64,000 bases of DNA. Origin: Halomarina salina. Lineage in GTDB: Archaea > Halobacteriota > Halobacteria > Halobacteriales > Haloarculaceae. The stretch lies in contig NZ_JALLGW010000001.1 of assembly GCF_023074835.1 (NCBI RefSeq), positions 2,480,001-2,544,000 of the forward strand, in the 5' to 3' direction. The notes beneath the pieces were generated by a model. That model made no database searches and was not told the DNA's origin. It saw nothing but the letters and a program-made list of their open reading frames with translations. Shown one piece after another: positions 51,049-59,241 of this stretch. Each line of letters begins with the position of its first letter. Within the stretch, counting starts at the first letter, position 1. Both the position numbers and the translations under genes were made by a program.

Positions 51049-51729
51049 ATGACAACTATCGCAGAACTCGGACTCCCGGCCGAATCGTTCGCTCTCGATG
51101 AGGCGTTCACGGAGTGTCCCGGCCTCCGTATCGACGTCCTCCAGGGAGTCGCGCACAATACGACCGGTCTCTCGAACCTCGTCTGGGTCGAGACGGACGA
51201 CATCGACGCGGCCGACGCCGCCCTGAAGAACGACAGCACCGTCTCCAACGTGGAGAAACTCGGAGACATCGACGGCAAGTGGCTCTACACCATCGGCTGG
51301 AAGACCCCGGTCTCCGTCGCGCTCGCGGTCCTGCTGGAGGACGCGACGATGCTCGGTGCCTCTGGCGACGGCGACGGCTGGTCGTTCCGCGTGCTGTTCC
51401 CGAAACGCAACGCGCTCTCCATCGCGGCGAGCGTCTTCGAAGAGTACGACGTCAACCTCCGTATCGAACGCATCTACGAACTCGGCACGGGCGGCGAACA
51501 CGGCGAGTACGACCTCACCGAGGAACAGCGAGAAGCGCTCGAAGTGGCGCTCGAGAACGGCTACTTCAAGGTTCCCCGCGACACCACCCTCGGCTCCATC
51601 GCGGACGACCTCGGAATCTCCCACCAGGCGCTGTCCGAACGCCTCCGTCGCGCCAACGAGATTCTCGCCGAAGTGGCGATTCAGCCCCCCGCCAGCGCGG
51701 AAGAGCCGGAGCTCAAGACCGACGACTGA
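51049..51729 (+). CDS. HTH-10 (Bat-type) transcriptional regulator
   Basis: 226 residues. The N-terminal ~155 residues are sensor-like (VWVETDDIDAADAALKNDSTVSNVEKL). The C-terminal HTH-10 is LTEEQREALEVALENGYFKVPRDTTLGSIADDLGISHQALSERLRRANEIL. ATG 51049 is chosen; upstream frame to 50893 is not typical. Divergently transcribed from tfb with a shared intergenic region. Function unknown; Bat-type proteins regulate stress or phototrophy genes in some haloarchaea. Confidence 0.88.
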   Translation: MTTIAELGLPAESFALDEAFTECPGLRIDVLQGVAHNTTGLSNLVWVETDDIDAADAALKNDSTVSNVEKLGDIDGKWLYTIGWKTPVSVALAVLLEDATMLGASGDGDGWSFRVLFPKRNALSIAASVFEEYDVNLRIERIYELGTGGEHGEYDLTEEQREALEVALENGYFKVPRDTTLGSIADDLGISHQALSERLRRANEILAEVAIQPPASAEEPELKTDD

Positions 51730-51819
51730 GACGAGACGGACGAGACTGACGGCACAGCGGCACGATACACGACGGACCGACGCCGTCGGTTCGAGACGGT
51801 CGGGGTCCGACCGTGAACG

Positions 51820-52104
51820 TTAGACCGTGAACAGGTGGCCCTCCTCCGGAACGTCGAACACCCCGATTCGAGCGCCAGCGTCGAGCCACGCGTGGCCGTA
51901 GGAGAACGAGGCGAGCGCGTTCACCCAGTCGTCCTCCTCGCGGAAGTGCCGCCCGTCGGCGAGGTACGACGACGCCATCTCCTCGCACTCCATCGCCGCG
52001 TCGTACAGCGGACTTCCCTCCGGAGGGGCGACGGTCGCCGCGTCGAGCGCCTCGCTCAGCAGTCGCTCGTAACGGTCTGTCTTCTCGTGCAGGTCTGCGG
52101 GCAT
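51820..52104 (-). CDS. DUF357 family protein
   Basis: 94 residues. MPADLHEKTDRYERLLSEALDAATVAPPEGSPLYDAAMECEEMASSYLADGRHF matches the archaeal DUF357 helical family; NALASFSYGHAWLDAGARIG is the conserved second part. Function unknown. The family is widespread in archaea and often near RNA- or translation-related genes. Confidence 0.85.
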   Translation of the reverse strand: MPADLHEKTDRYERLLSEALDAATVAPPEGSPLYDAAMECEEMASSYLADGRHFREEDDWVNALASFSYGHAWLDAGARIGVFDVPEEGHLFTV

Positions 52105-52189
52105 ACGGGTCGCTCGGTGGCCACCGGCAAGACGACACCGACTCGGCGTCTGTGACCGAGTACACCGACTCCTGTGGCGGCGGGCCGAC

Positions 52190-53287
52190 TCAGAGGGCGG
52201 CGAGCAGCGCGTCCACCTCGTCGGCGGTGTTGTAGACGTGGACCGACGCCCGGACGTCGCCCGACGGGAGCGACCGGATGTAGAGGTCCTCGGCCGCCAG
52301 TCGCTCGACGAGTTCCTCGGGGTCCTCGTCGTCTGCCGAGAACGCCACCAGCCCGGACTCCGGGTTGCGCGGGCCGAGGACCCTGTCGCCCAGTCCGTCG
52401 GCGAGTCGCCCCGCCAGGTCGTGGATTCGTCCCTCGACACGCTCGGTGCCGAGTTCCTCGTGGAGGTCCATCGCCGCCACCGCTCCGGCGTAGGGACCGA
52501 CGTTCGTCGTCCCCACCTCGAAGCGCGCCGCGTCGGACTTCAGTTCGGGGTCGGGGCTCGACACCTCCTCGACGCTCCGGTAGCCGACCTGTACGGGTGC
52601 GGTGTCGACGTCCTCCCGGACGTAGAGGAAGCCCGCTCCCCACGGTCCGAGGAGCCACTTGTGACACGCGCCGACGACGTACTCCGCGTTCCACGCGTCC
52701 AGGTCGACGTGCGTCTGGCCGACCGACTGGACCGCGTCGACGAGCACCTCGGCCCCGTGGTCGTGAGCGATATCGACGAGGTCGGCCACGGGCCAGCGCG
52801 TGCCGTGGGTCCAGGTGATGGAGGTGAAGCAGACGAGACGGGCGTCGGCGACCGCCTCGGCGTACGCCTCGCGGTCGACCCGTCCGTCCTCTGTCTCGAG
52901 AACGCGCACGTCGACGCCCTGCTCGCGGAGGTTCCACCACGGCAGGATGCCCGCCGAGTGTTCGAGGTCGGTGCGGACGACGACGTCGCCCGGTTCCCAG
53001 TCGATGCTCGCGGCCACTCGCGCGATGCCGTCGGCCGTCGAGTGAGTCAGCGCGAGTTCGGACGGCGACGCGTCGAAGAACGAGGCGAACCGCTCGCGGG
53101 TCTCCTCGAACGCGTCGAACGCGACCGGGTAACAGCCGTCACCGGTCGGCGCTTCCGTCTCGTGTCTCCGCACCGCCGCACAGGTCGCGTCGAGCACGCG
53201 CCTCGGCGACGGTCCCGACGCCCCAGCGTTGAAGTAGCTACCACCGTCGAGCGCCGGAATCGACGCCCTGAGTTCCTCGGGGGTCAC
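52190..53287 (-). CDS. Class V aminotransferase (cysteine-desulfurase-like PLP enzyme)
   Basis: 365 residues. PLP-lysine is Lys210 in VVGACHKWLLGPWGAGFLYV; DAVQSVGQTHVDL supplies the cofactor Asp, and TTNVGPYAGAVAAM continues the fold. Could be a cysteine desulfurase, selenocysteine-lyase-like or another class V aminotransferase; the catalytic loop Cys of SufS is not obvious, so desulfurase activity is uncertain. Confidence 0.85.
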   Translation of the reverse strand: MTPEELRASIPALDGGSYFNAGASGPSPRRVLDATCAAVRRHETEAPTGDGCYPVAFDAFEETRERFASFFDASPSELALTHSTADGIARVAASIDWEPGDVVVRTDLEHSAGILPWWNLREQGVDVRVLETEDGRVDREAYAEAVADARLVCFTSITWTHGTRWPVADLVDIAHDHGAEVLVDAVQSVGQTHVDLDAWNAEYVVGACHKWLLGPWGAGFLYVREDVDTAPVQVGYRSVEEVSSPDPELKSDAARFEVGTTNVGPYAGAVAAMDLHEELGTERVEGRIHDLAGRLADGLGDRVLGPRNPESGLVAFSADDEDPEELVERLAAEDLYIRSLPSGDVRASVHVYNTADEVDALLAAL

Positions 53288-53429
53288 GGTCGTCCTGCGT
53301 GGCCCGGTGGCCTGAAGCTTCTGCTGGGGCCGTCGGGGGACTGTGGGAGCGCACGGACCGGTCGGCAGACTGACGCGACGGTCGCACTCGTGCGCAAGCT
53401 ACAACACCGAACCGTCGGTATATCCTCCA

Positions 53430-54476
53430 ATGACCGATTCGACCCATCGACGGCTCATCATCGCCGGGTCCGGCATCGCTGGCCTGTCGGCGGCCATCTA
53501 CGCGGCCCGCTCGAACAACGACCCGCTGGTGTTCGAGGGGACCGAACCCGGCGGCCAACTCACGCTGACGACCGACGTGGCGAACTACCCCGGCTTCCCC
53601 GACGGCATCGGCGGCCCCGAACTCGTCCAGAACATGAAGGAGCAGGCGACGCAGTTCGGCGCGGAGGTCGAACACGGCGTCGTCGAGAGCGTCGTTCGTT
53701 CGAACGACGCGTTCCACGTCACGATGAAGAACGGCGACGAGTACACCGCCGACGCGTTCATCGCGGCGTCGGGAGCGAGCGCACGCACGCTCGGCGTCCC
53801 CGGCGAGGACCTGCTGATGGGCTACGGCGTCTCGACATGTGCGACCTGCGACGGCGCGTTCTTCCGCGACGAGGACATGCTCGTCGTCGGCGGTGGCGAC
53901 GCCGCGATGGAGGAGGCGACGTTCCTCACGAAGTTCGCCGACACCGTCTACATCGCCCACCGCCGCGAGGAGTTCCGCGCCGAGGACTACTGGATAGACC
54001 GCGTGATGGAGCAGGTCGAGGCGGGCGACATCGAGATACTGCGCAACACCGAGGTCATGGAGATCCACGGCTCGCCCGAGGAGGGCGTCTCGCACGTCAC
54101 GCTCGTCGAGAACGAGTCGGGCCACCCGAGCGACAATCTGGAGGACCCCGACACCGAGCAGTACGACTTCGACGTGGGCGCGGTGTTCCTCGCCATCGGC
54201 CACACGCCCAACACCGACTACCTGGCCGACACGGGCGTCGAACTCGACGACCGGGGCTACCTCTACACCCACGGCGGCCGCGACGGCGGCCAGACCGCCA
54301 CCGACGTCCCCGGCATCTTCGGCGCGGGCGACGTGGTCGACCACCACTACCAGCAGGCCGCCACCGCGGGCGGGATGGGCGTGAAGGCCGCCCTCGACGC
54401 CGACGACTACCTCGAAGAGCTGGGTCGGGCCGGGAACGAAGGGAAGGAGACGGTCGAAGCGAGCAGCGACGACTGA
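53430..54476 (+). CDS. trxB: Thioredoxin reductase
   Basis: 348 residues. FAD-binding start RLIIAGSGIAGLSAAIYAARSN, redox-active CATCDG (Cys137, Cys140), NADPH motif VVGGGDAAMEEATFL and the FAD-end motif TDVPGIFGAGDVVDHHYQQAATAGGMGV. It transfers electrons from NADPH to thioredoxin-like proteins such as the one at 12660 (inference). The C-terminal ~25 residues are an acidic tail. Confidence 0.92.
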   Translation: MTDSTHRRLIIAGSGIAGLSAAIYAARSNNDPLVFEGTEPGGQLTLTTDVANYPGFPDGIGGPELVQNMKEQATQFGAEVEHGVVESVVRSNDAFHVTMKNGDEYTADAFIAASGASARTLGVPGEDLLMGYGVSTCATCDGAFFRDEDMLVVGGGDAAMEEATFLTKFADTVYIAHRREEFRAEDYWIDRVMEQVEAGDIEILRNTEVMEIHGSPEEGVSHVTLVENESGHPSDNLEDPDTEQYDFDVGAVFLAIGHTPNTDYLADTGVELDDRGYLYTHGGRDGGQTATDVPGIFGAGDVVDHHYQQAATAGGMGVKAALDADDYLEELGRAGNEGKETVEASSDD

Positions 54477-54491
54477 CTCGGAGTTCGCCAG

Positions 54492-55862
54492 TCAGAGGTA
54501 GTCGAAGTCGCTCCCGCTCCCCGCGAACCCGGCGCGTTCGTGCGCCCACTCGAACGGTTCGCCGTCCTTCTCGGCGAGGAACTCGACGATTTTCTCGCCG
54601 ACGTTCCCGCCGTACAGTTCCGGCCCGGAGCCGAGTCGCTCGCGGACCGAGTCGGTCTCGTAGACGTACTCGACCGTCTCGAACATCGACTCGCCGTCGC
54701 TCGGGGGGACCAGCAGGTTGCTGTTGGCCTCGAACACGGTCTCCGGGCGGTCGGTGTTGAACCGCGCGGTGAGACAGTGGGCCTCGTCGATGTGGTTCAG
54801 TTCCTCCTGCATACTGCCGGAATCGGTAAGTTCGGCGAAGCACTGCCCCGAGCGCAGGAACTCGTAGACGTGCGCGTGGCGCTTCCAGAGCCCCGTGAAC
54901 AGGAAGTTCTCGCGTTCGTCGTCGAGTCGGAGCAGTCTCTCCCGGAGACCGTAGTTCTCCAGAGCCTGTCGCGTCGCGGTGAGTTCGAGGAAGTTGACGT
55001 TGTAGTCCGCCTCGACCAGTCGGACCACGCAGTCGACGATGGCGCGGAACCGGTCGGGCAGCAGGTTCGCCCGGCGGTGGACGTCGACGCGAATCCAGTC
55101 GTCGCGTTCTTCGAGGACGGGATAGACGTCGAAGACGGACTCCTCGCCGACGTCGCTCTTCATCTCGATGGCGTCGACGACGCTGTTCCCGACGACGGGG
55201 ATGCGCTCGTCGTCGCCGACGGACTCGGGGTAGCCCTCGTTCACGAGGTGCTCGCGGTTGAGCGCGGTCGGCGCGAGGTGGTACATCGCGGCCGCACTCC
55301 CGACGAACGTGTCGTACTGCTCGGGGAACGGTTCGGCGCGGTTGAGCGACCAGTCCCCGTCCCACTGCTGCTCGACGAACGCGGCCGGGTCGCCGTGGGC
55401 CGAGAAGTCGGGGGCCATCGAGCGCAGGCCGGCCTCGTTGTGCGCGACCATCTGGTTGGTGGCGAACAGCCACGCCTGCGGGACGATACCGGCGGCGAGC
55501 GTGTCGCCGTGGACGATGGGGAGGACGGTCGTGTCGGGGTACTCGCGGTCGAGGTGCTGCGCGAACGCCTTTATCTCGGTCATCAGCGACGCGGTCTTCT
55601 CGCTGAGGTCGCCGCGGACCCCCAGGTCGACCGCGATGTGGTCTTCGAGGTCGTACTCGACGAGGCCGTGACCGAGGACGTCGTCGTAGTGCTGGCCGGT
55701 GTGGAGGACGAAACACGGGACATCGCGTTCGCGAGCGGCGGCGACGACGGGGGCCTGCTTGTAGAAGTCGGGTTTGGTCGCGGTTACGACCGCGAGGACG
55801 TGGTCGCCCGCCTCCATCTGCCGGGCGAGGCGGTCCCCGTACACCTGCTGGTTCGTGTCCAT
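54492..55862 (-). CDS. wecB: UDP-N-acetylglucosamine 2-epimerase family protein
   Basis: 456 residues from ATG 55862 (MDTNQQVYGDRLARQ). The epimerase core is visible: VVTATKPDFYKQAPVVAAARERDVPCFVLHTGQHYDDVL, VLPIVHGDTLAAGIV, VAHNEAGLRS, DDWIRVDVHRRANL and ELTDSGSMQEEL. It would interconvert UDP-GlcNAc and UDP-ManNAc for surface glycans. It is about 80 residues longer than bacterial WecB, including a Trp-rich segment (AAFVEQQWDGDWSLNRAEPF) not typical of the short form. No other glycan genes are adjacent. Confidence 0.85.
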   Translation of the reverse strand: MDTNQQVYGDRLARQMEAGDHVLAVVTATKPDFYKQAPVVAAARERDVPCFVLHTGQHYDDVLGHGLVEYDLEDHIAVDLGVRGDLSEKTASLMTEIKAFAQHLDREYPDTTVLPIVHGDTLAAGIVPQAWLFATNQMVAHNEAGLRSMAPDFSAHGDPAAFVEQQWDGDWSLNRAEPFPEQYDTFVGSAAAMYHLAPTALNREHLVNEGYPESVGDDERIPVVGNSVVDAIEMKSDVGEESVFDVYPVLEERDDWIRVDVHRRANLLPDRFRAIVDCVVRLVEADYNVNFLELTATRQALENYGLRERLLRLDDERENFLFTGLWKRHAHVYEFLRSGQCFAELTDSGSMQEELNHIDEAHCLTARFNTDRPETVFEANSNLLVPPSDGESMFETVEYVYETDSVRERLGSGPELYGGNVGEKIVEFLAEKDGEPFEWAHERAGFAGSGSDFDYL

Positions 55863-55978
55863 ATCCCGACCACTCACAGTTCCGTGAAAGGTGCTTCCGT
55901 CGGCGAGCGAGGCGGACGCACCGGACGCGAGCGGCGCGGAACGCACACCGCTTTACGTCTCGACCACGACGAGAGCGT

Positions 55979-56266
55979 ATGTCGAACTCGGAGACGATGG
56001 ACGTGCGTATCGAGACGCCCGACGGCGAGGACGAAGTGACGCTCCCCACCGGCCTGCTCGACATGCTGGCCGAGGAGGGCGAGTCGGCGGCCGACGTGGT
56101 CGGCGACCTCGCACTCATGTCCTGCGCTCAGCGCGTCCACGCCGCGGTCCACCACGGCCACGGCGAGGCGGACCCGGAACTGGAGGCCGTCGAGGAGACG
56201 ACCCTCGACCTGTTCGAGGAGCGCTTCGGCATGACGTTCGGCGAGGCGACCGGCCACGACCACTGA
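55979..56266 (+). CDS. Small acidic haloarchaeal protein
   Basis: 95 residues, entirely acidic and soluble: MDVRIETPDGEDEVTLPTGLLDMLAEEG, then a His-rich stretch VHAAVHHGHGEADP and a His ending GHDH. A CTTTACG box is about 28 bases before ATG 55979. I think this is a haloarchaea-restricted family (DUF7545-like); function unknown. The His clusters could bind metal. Confidence 0.65.
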   Translation: MSNSETMDVRIETPDGEDEVTLPTGLLDMLAEEGESAADVVGDLALMSCAQRVHAAVHHGHGEADPELEAVEETTLDLFEERFGMTFGEATGHDH

Positions 56267-56399
56267 GTCGGTAGCCGCCCCCGAGCGATCTTTCGAGGCG
56301 ACCGGCGACGGACGCGAGTTCCGGAGGGCTTCGACTCCCCACCGCGACGGTTCTATGGGACCCCCAACGCTATCTACCAGTGTTCCGACACCACTGTCC

Positions 56400-57065
56400 A
56401 TGGGACTCCTCGCCGAATTCCACCTCTCTTCCGACCACCTCCCGCTGGTCCCGGTCGCCACCGTCGTTCCGGAGACGACGCTCGAACTCGACCAGGGCCA
56501 GCCACGCTCTTCGGGGACGCCGACGCTGATTCTCCGTGCGACGGGCGAGGACGCCGACGCGCTGGAGGCGGCCCTCGACGACTCCCGGTTCGTCGGCGAG
56601 TACTCGCGCATCGGCCGGGACGGGGCGACCCGCCAGTACCAGTTGCGACCGGCCGGTGAGGGCCCCGAGTCCCTCGACGAACTGGCAGTGAACCGGTCCG
56701 TCGTCGAGCGCATCGTCGTCGTCGAGGACGGCTGGCTGGAGCGCTGCCGGTTCGCCGACCGCGAGGAGTTCGCCGCGTACCGAGCGTTCTGCCGCGAGCA
56801 CGACATCGGCTTCACGCTCCGACGACTCCACGACGACGAGGCCGAGCGACCGTCGGAACGGATGACCGACCGTCAGCGCGAGGCCCTGCTGACGGCCTAC
56901 GAGATGGGCTACTTCGACATCCCTCGGACCGCCTCGATGGCCGACGTCGCCGAGTCGCTGGGTATCACCGCACCCTCGCTCTCCGAGCGCCTCCGGCGTG
57001 CGTACGTCCACCTCGTCGAGGACCACCTCCGTTCGAACCCCGACTTGATGGGCCTAACTGGTTAG
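56400..57065 (+). CDS. HTH-10 (Bat-type) transcriptional regulator
   Basis: 221 residues from ATG 56400 (MGLLAEFHLSSDHLPLVP). The N-terminal ~150 residues are a sensor-like domain. The C-terminal HTH-10 reads MTDRQREALLTAYEMGYFDIPRTASMADVAESLGITAPSLSERLRRAY. Directly followed by the ABC exporter operon (37 bases), which it may regulate (inference). Confidence 0.88.
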   Translation: MGLLAEFHLSSDHLPLVPVATVVPETTLELDQGQPRSSGTPTLILRATGEDADALEAALDDSRFVGEYSRIGRDGATRQYQLRPAGEGPESLDELAVNRSVVERIVVVEDGWLERCRFADREEFAAYRAFCREHDIGFTLRRLHDDEAERPSERMTDRQREALLTAYEMGYFDIPRTASMADVAESLGITAPSLSERLRRAYVHLVEDHLRSNPDLMGLTG

Positions 57066-57070
57066 AGTAC

Positions 57071-57080
57071 GGCCTATGCG
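57071..57080 (+). promoter_or_regulatory. TATA-like box of the ABC exporter operon
   Basis: GGCCTATGCG about 23-32 bases before the GTG at 57103. Confidence 0.45.
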
Positions 57081-57102
57081 GGTGCCGCCGTAACGCTCCC
57101 GC

Positions 57103-58263
57103 GTGACAGTCAGCGACGCGAGCGACGGGCGGCGCGACGAACGCGACGGCGACCCGGTCGAGAACGGACGGGACGGTGAACCGGTCGAGGATGGAGGAGT
57201 CTCGACGGACGCTCTGGCTATCGACGCGCGCGGGGTCGAACTGACGTACTCCGACGGGACGGAGGCCGTGAAGGGGGTGGACATCGCCATCCCCGAGGGC
57301 GAGTTCTTCGGCTTCCTCGGCGCGAACGGTGCGGGCAAGACGACGACCATCAAGACGCTCGTCACCCTCCTCCACCCGACCGGGGGGTCGGTGACCGTCA
57401 ACGGCTTCGACGTGGTCTCCGAGCAGCGCTCGGTCCGGGAGTCCATCGGCTACATGGCCCAGGAGACGAGCGTCGACCCGGAGCTCACGGCCCGCGAGAA
57501 CATCCGGTTCGCCTGCGAGGCGTACGGCGTTCCGAAGGCCGACCGGTCGGGACGCATCGACGAACTGCTCGACCTCGTCGACCTCGCTGACGTCGCCGAC
57601 AAGACCGCGAAGGACTTCTCTGGCGGGATGAAGAAGCGCCTCGACGTCGCGACGGTGCTGGTCCACCGCCCGCCGCTCGTCTTCCTCGACGAACCGACGA
57701 CGGGCCTGGACCCGAAGGCGCGGAATCGCCTCTGGGACTACTTCGAACGCATCAACGAGGAGGGCACGACGGTGTTCCTCACCACGCAGTACCTCGAAGA
57801 GGCCGACCAGCTCTGTGACCGCATCTCGGTCATCATGGACGGGCGCATCGAGGCGACGGGGTCGCCCGCGGAACTCAAGTCCCGCGTCGGGGGCGACGTC
57901 CTCGACATCGAACTCGACGACCCCGACGAACCGACCGTCGAGCGCGCTCGCGAGGTCGCCGAGTCCTCGGAGCTGTTCGACGAGTCGGCGACCGTCTCGA
58001 CCACCGACGAGGGTATCAGCGTGACCTCCGCCTCGGCGCGCCGCCACGGCACGGACCTGCTGGTCGCCCTCCGGGACGCGGGCCTCACCGTCGTCGGGTT
58101 CAACGTCCGCTCGCCGACGCTCGACGACGTGTTCCTCGCCATCACCGACGCGGACGCTGGCGCGGAGACGGCGGGTGACGAGGCCACCGAGACGGGCGGA
58201 AGCGGGACGAGCGACGACGACGCGACGGACGCGCCGCCCGCCGAGACGGAGGTGTCGCGATGA
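57103..58263 (+). CDS. ABC-2 type transporter ATP-binding protein
   Basis: 386 residues from GTG 57103. After a 45-residue acidic lead, the nucleotide-binding domain has Walker A LGANGAGKTTTIK, the DrrA-like signature FSGGMKKRLDVA, Walker B PPLVFLDEPTTGLD and the His-replacement switch TTQYLEEA. DrrA/daunorubicin-type exporter subfamily. The C-terminal ~50 residues are acidic. Overlaps the permease by four bases (ATGA). Probably exports drugs or lipids. Confidence 0.93.
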   Translation: MTVSDASDGRRDERDGDPVENGRDGEPVEDGGVSTDALAIDARGVELTYSDGTEAVKGVDIAIPEGEFFGFLGANGAGKTTTIKTLVTLLHPTGGSVTVNGFDVVSEQRSVRESIGYMAQETSVDPELTARENIRFACEAYGVPKADRSGRIDELLDLVDLADVADKTAKDFSGGMKKRLDVATVLVHRPPLVFLDEPTTGLDPKARNRLWDYFERINEEGTTVFLTTQYLEEADQLCDRISVIMDGRIEATGSPAELKSRVGGDVLDIELDDPDEPTVERAREVAESSELFDESATVSTTDEGISVTSASARRHGTDLLVALRDAGLTVVGFNVRSPTLDDVFLAITDADAGAETAGDEATETGGSGTSDDDATDAPPAETEVSR

Positions 58264-59171
58264 GCACCCCCGGAGAGGAGCGGACGGCGACGAGCGTCGG
58301 CCAGAAGACCGACGCCAACGGGTTCGTCTCGGACGTCTGGATCAACCTCAAGCGGTGGGTGCTGAAGACCGTCCGGAACCCGTTCGTGGTGGTCGTCTCG
58401 CTGCTCAACCCGGTCGTGTTCCTCGTCCTGTTCACCGAGGTGTTCGGCCAGATTACGGGCGGAGCCATCAGCCAGTCGCTCGGCAGCGACGTCAGCTACA
58501 CGACCTACCTCGTCCCGGCCATCGTCATCCAGGTGTCGCTCATCGCGGCGACGACCTCGGGTATCGGCCTCGTCAACGACATCGAGAACGGCATGTTCGA
58601 GAAGGTGCTCGTCACGCCGATGAACCGGGCGGCGGTGTTCCTCGGGAAGTCGCTCTCGGAGGTGCTGCGCATCGTCGCCCAGATATGCATCATCCTCGTG
58701 CTGGGGTACGCGCTGCTGTGGATAGACGGTGGCGGCGCCCCCGAGGCGTACGTTGCGACGGGACTGCTCGGCGCGGTCGGCATCGTCGCCGTCGGCATCC
58801 TCTTCTCCATCTGGTTCACCGCGTTCTCGAACATCATGGCGCTCCTCACGCGCGACGAGGAGTCGACCATCATCGCGGTCAACATGCTCCAGTTCCCGCT
58901 GCTGTTCCTCTCCAGTGCGTTCCTGCCCATCGAGATCCTCCCGGAGTGGGTGCAGGTCGTCGCCACGCTCAACCCCATCACCTACGGCATCGACGCCGCG
59001 CGGGCGCTGATGCTCGGCGAGGACGTGATGACGGTCGTCGAGGTGACCGCGTTCGGCGGCATCTGGGACACGCTCGTCCCCGCGATAGCCGTCCTCGCCG
59101 TCCTCGACCTCGTTCTGGGTGCGGCGGCCGTCTACATGCTCAACCAGGCGTCGAGCTCCGCCGTGCAGTAG
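58260..59171 (+). CDS. ABC-2 type transporter permease
   Basis: 303 residues with about six membrane segments (for example VVVSLLNPVVFLVLFTEVFG and ALLWIDGGGAPEAYVATGLLG). Start ATG 58260 overlaps the stop of the ATPase gene. The PMNRAAVFLGKSLSEVLR-type loop and ATLNPITYGIDAARALML match DrrB-type permeases. Partner of the ATPase at 57103; substrate unknown. Confidence 0.93.
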   Translation: MSTPGEERTATSVGQKTDANGFVSDVWINLKRWVLKTVRNPFVVVVSLLNPVVFLVLFTEVFGQITGGAISQSLGSDVSYTTYLVPAIVIQVSLIAATTSGIGLVNDIENGMFEKVLVTPMNRAAVFLGKSLSEVLRIVAQICIILVLGYALLWIDGGGAPEAYVATGLLGAVGIVAVGILFSIWFTAFSNIMALLTRDEESTIIAVNMLQFPLLFLSSAFLPIEILPEWVQVVATLNPITYGIDAARALMLGEDVMTVVEVTAFGGIWDTLVPAIAVLAVLDLVLGAAAVYMLNQASSSAVQ

Positions 59172-59241
59172 TCGCGTCGTCCACGGTCGTTCTCGAAGGG
59201 GGCCGGCGATTTTCGTTCCACTCGCGCTCCTGTACCCCTGT

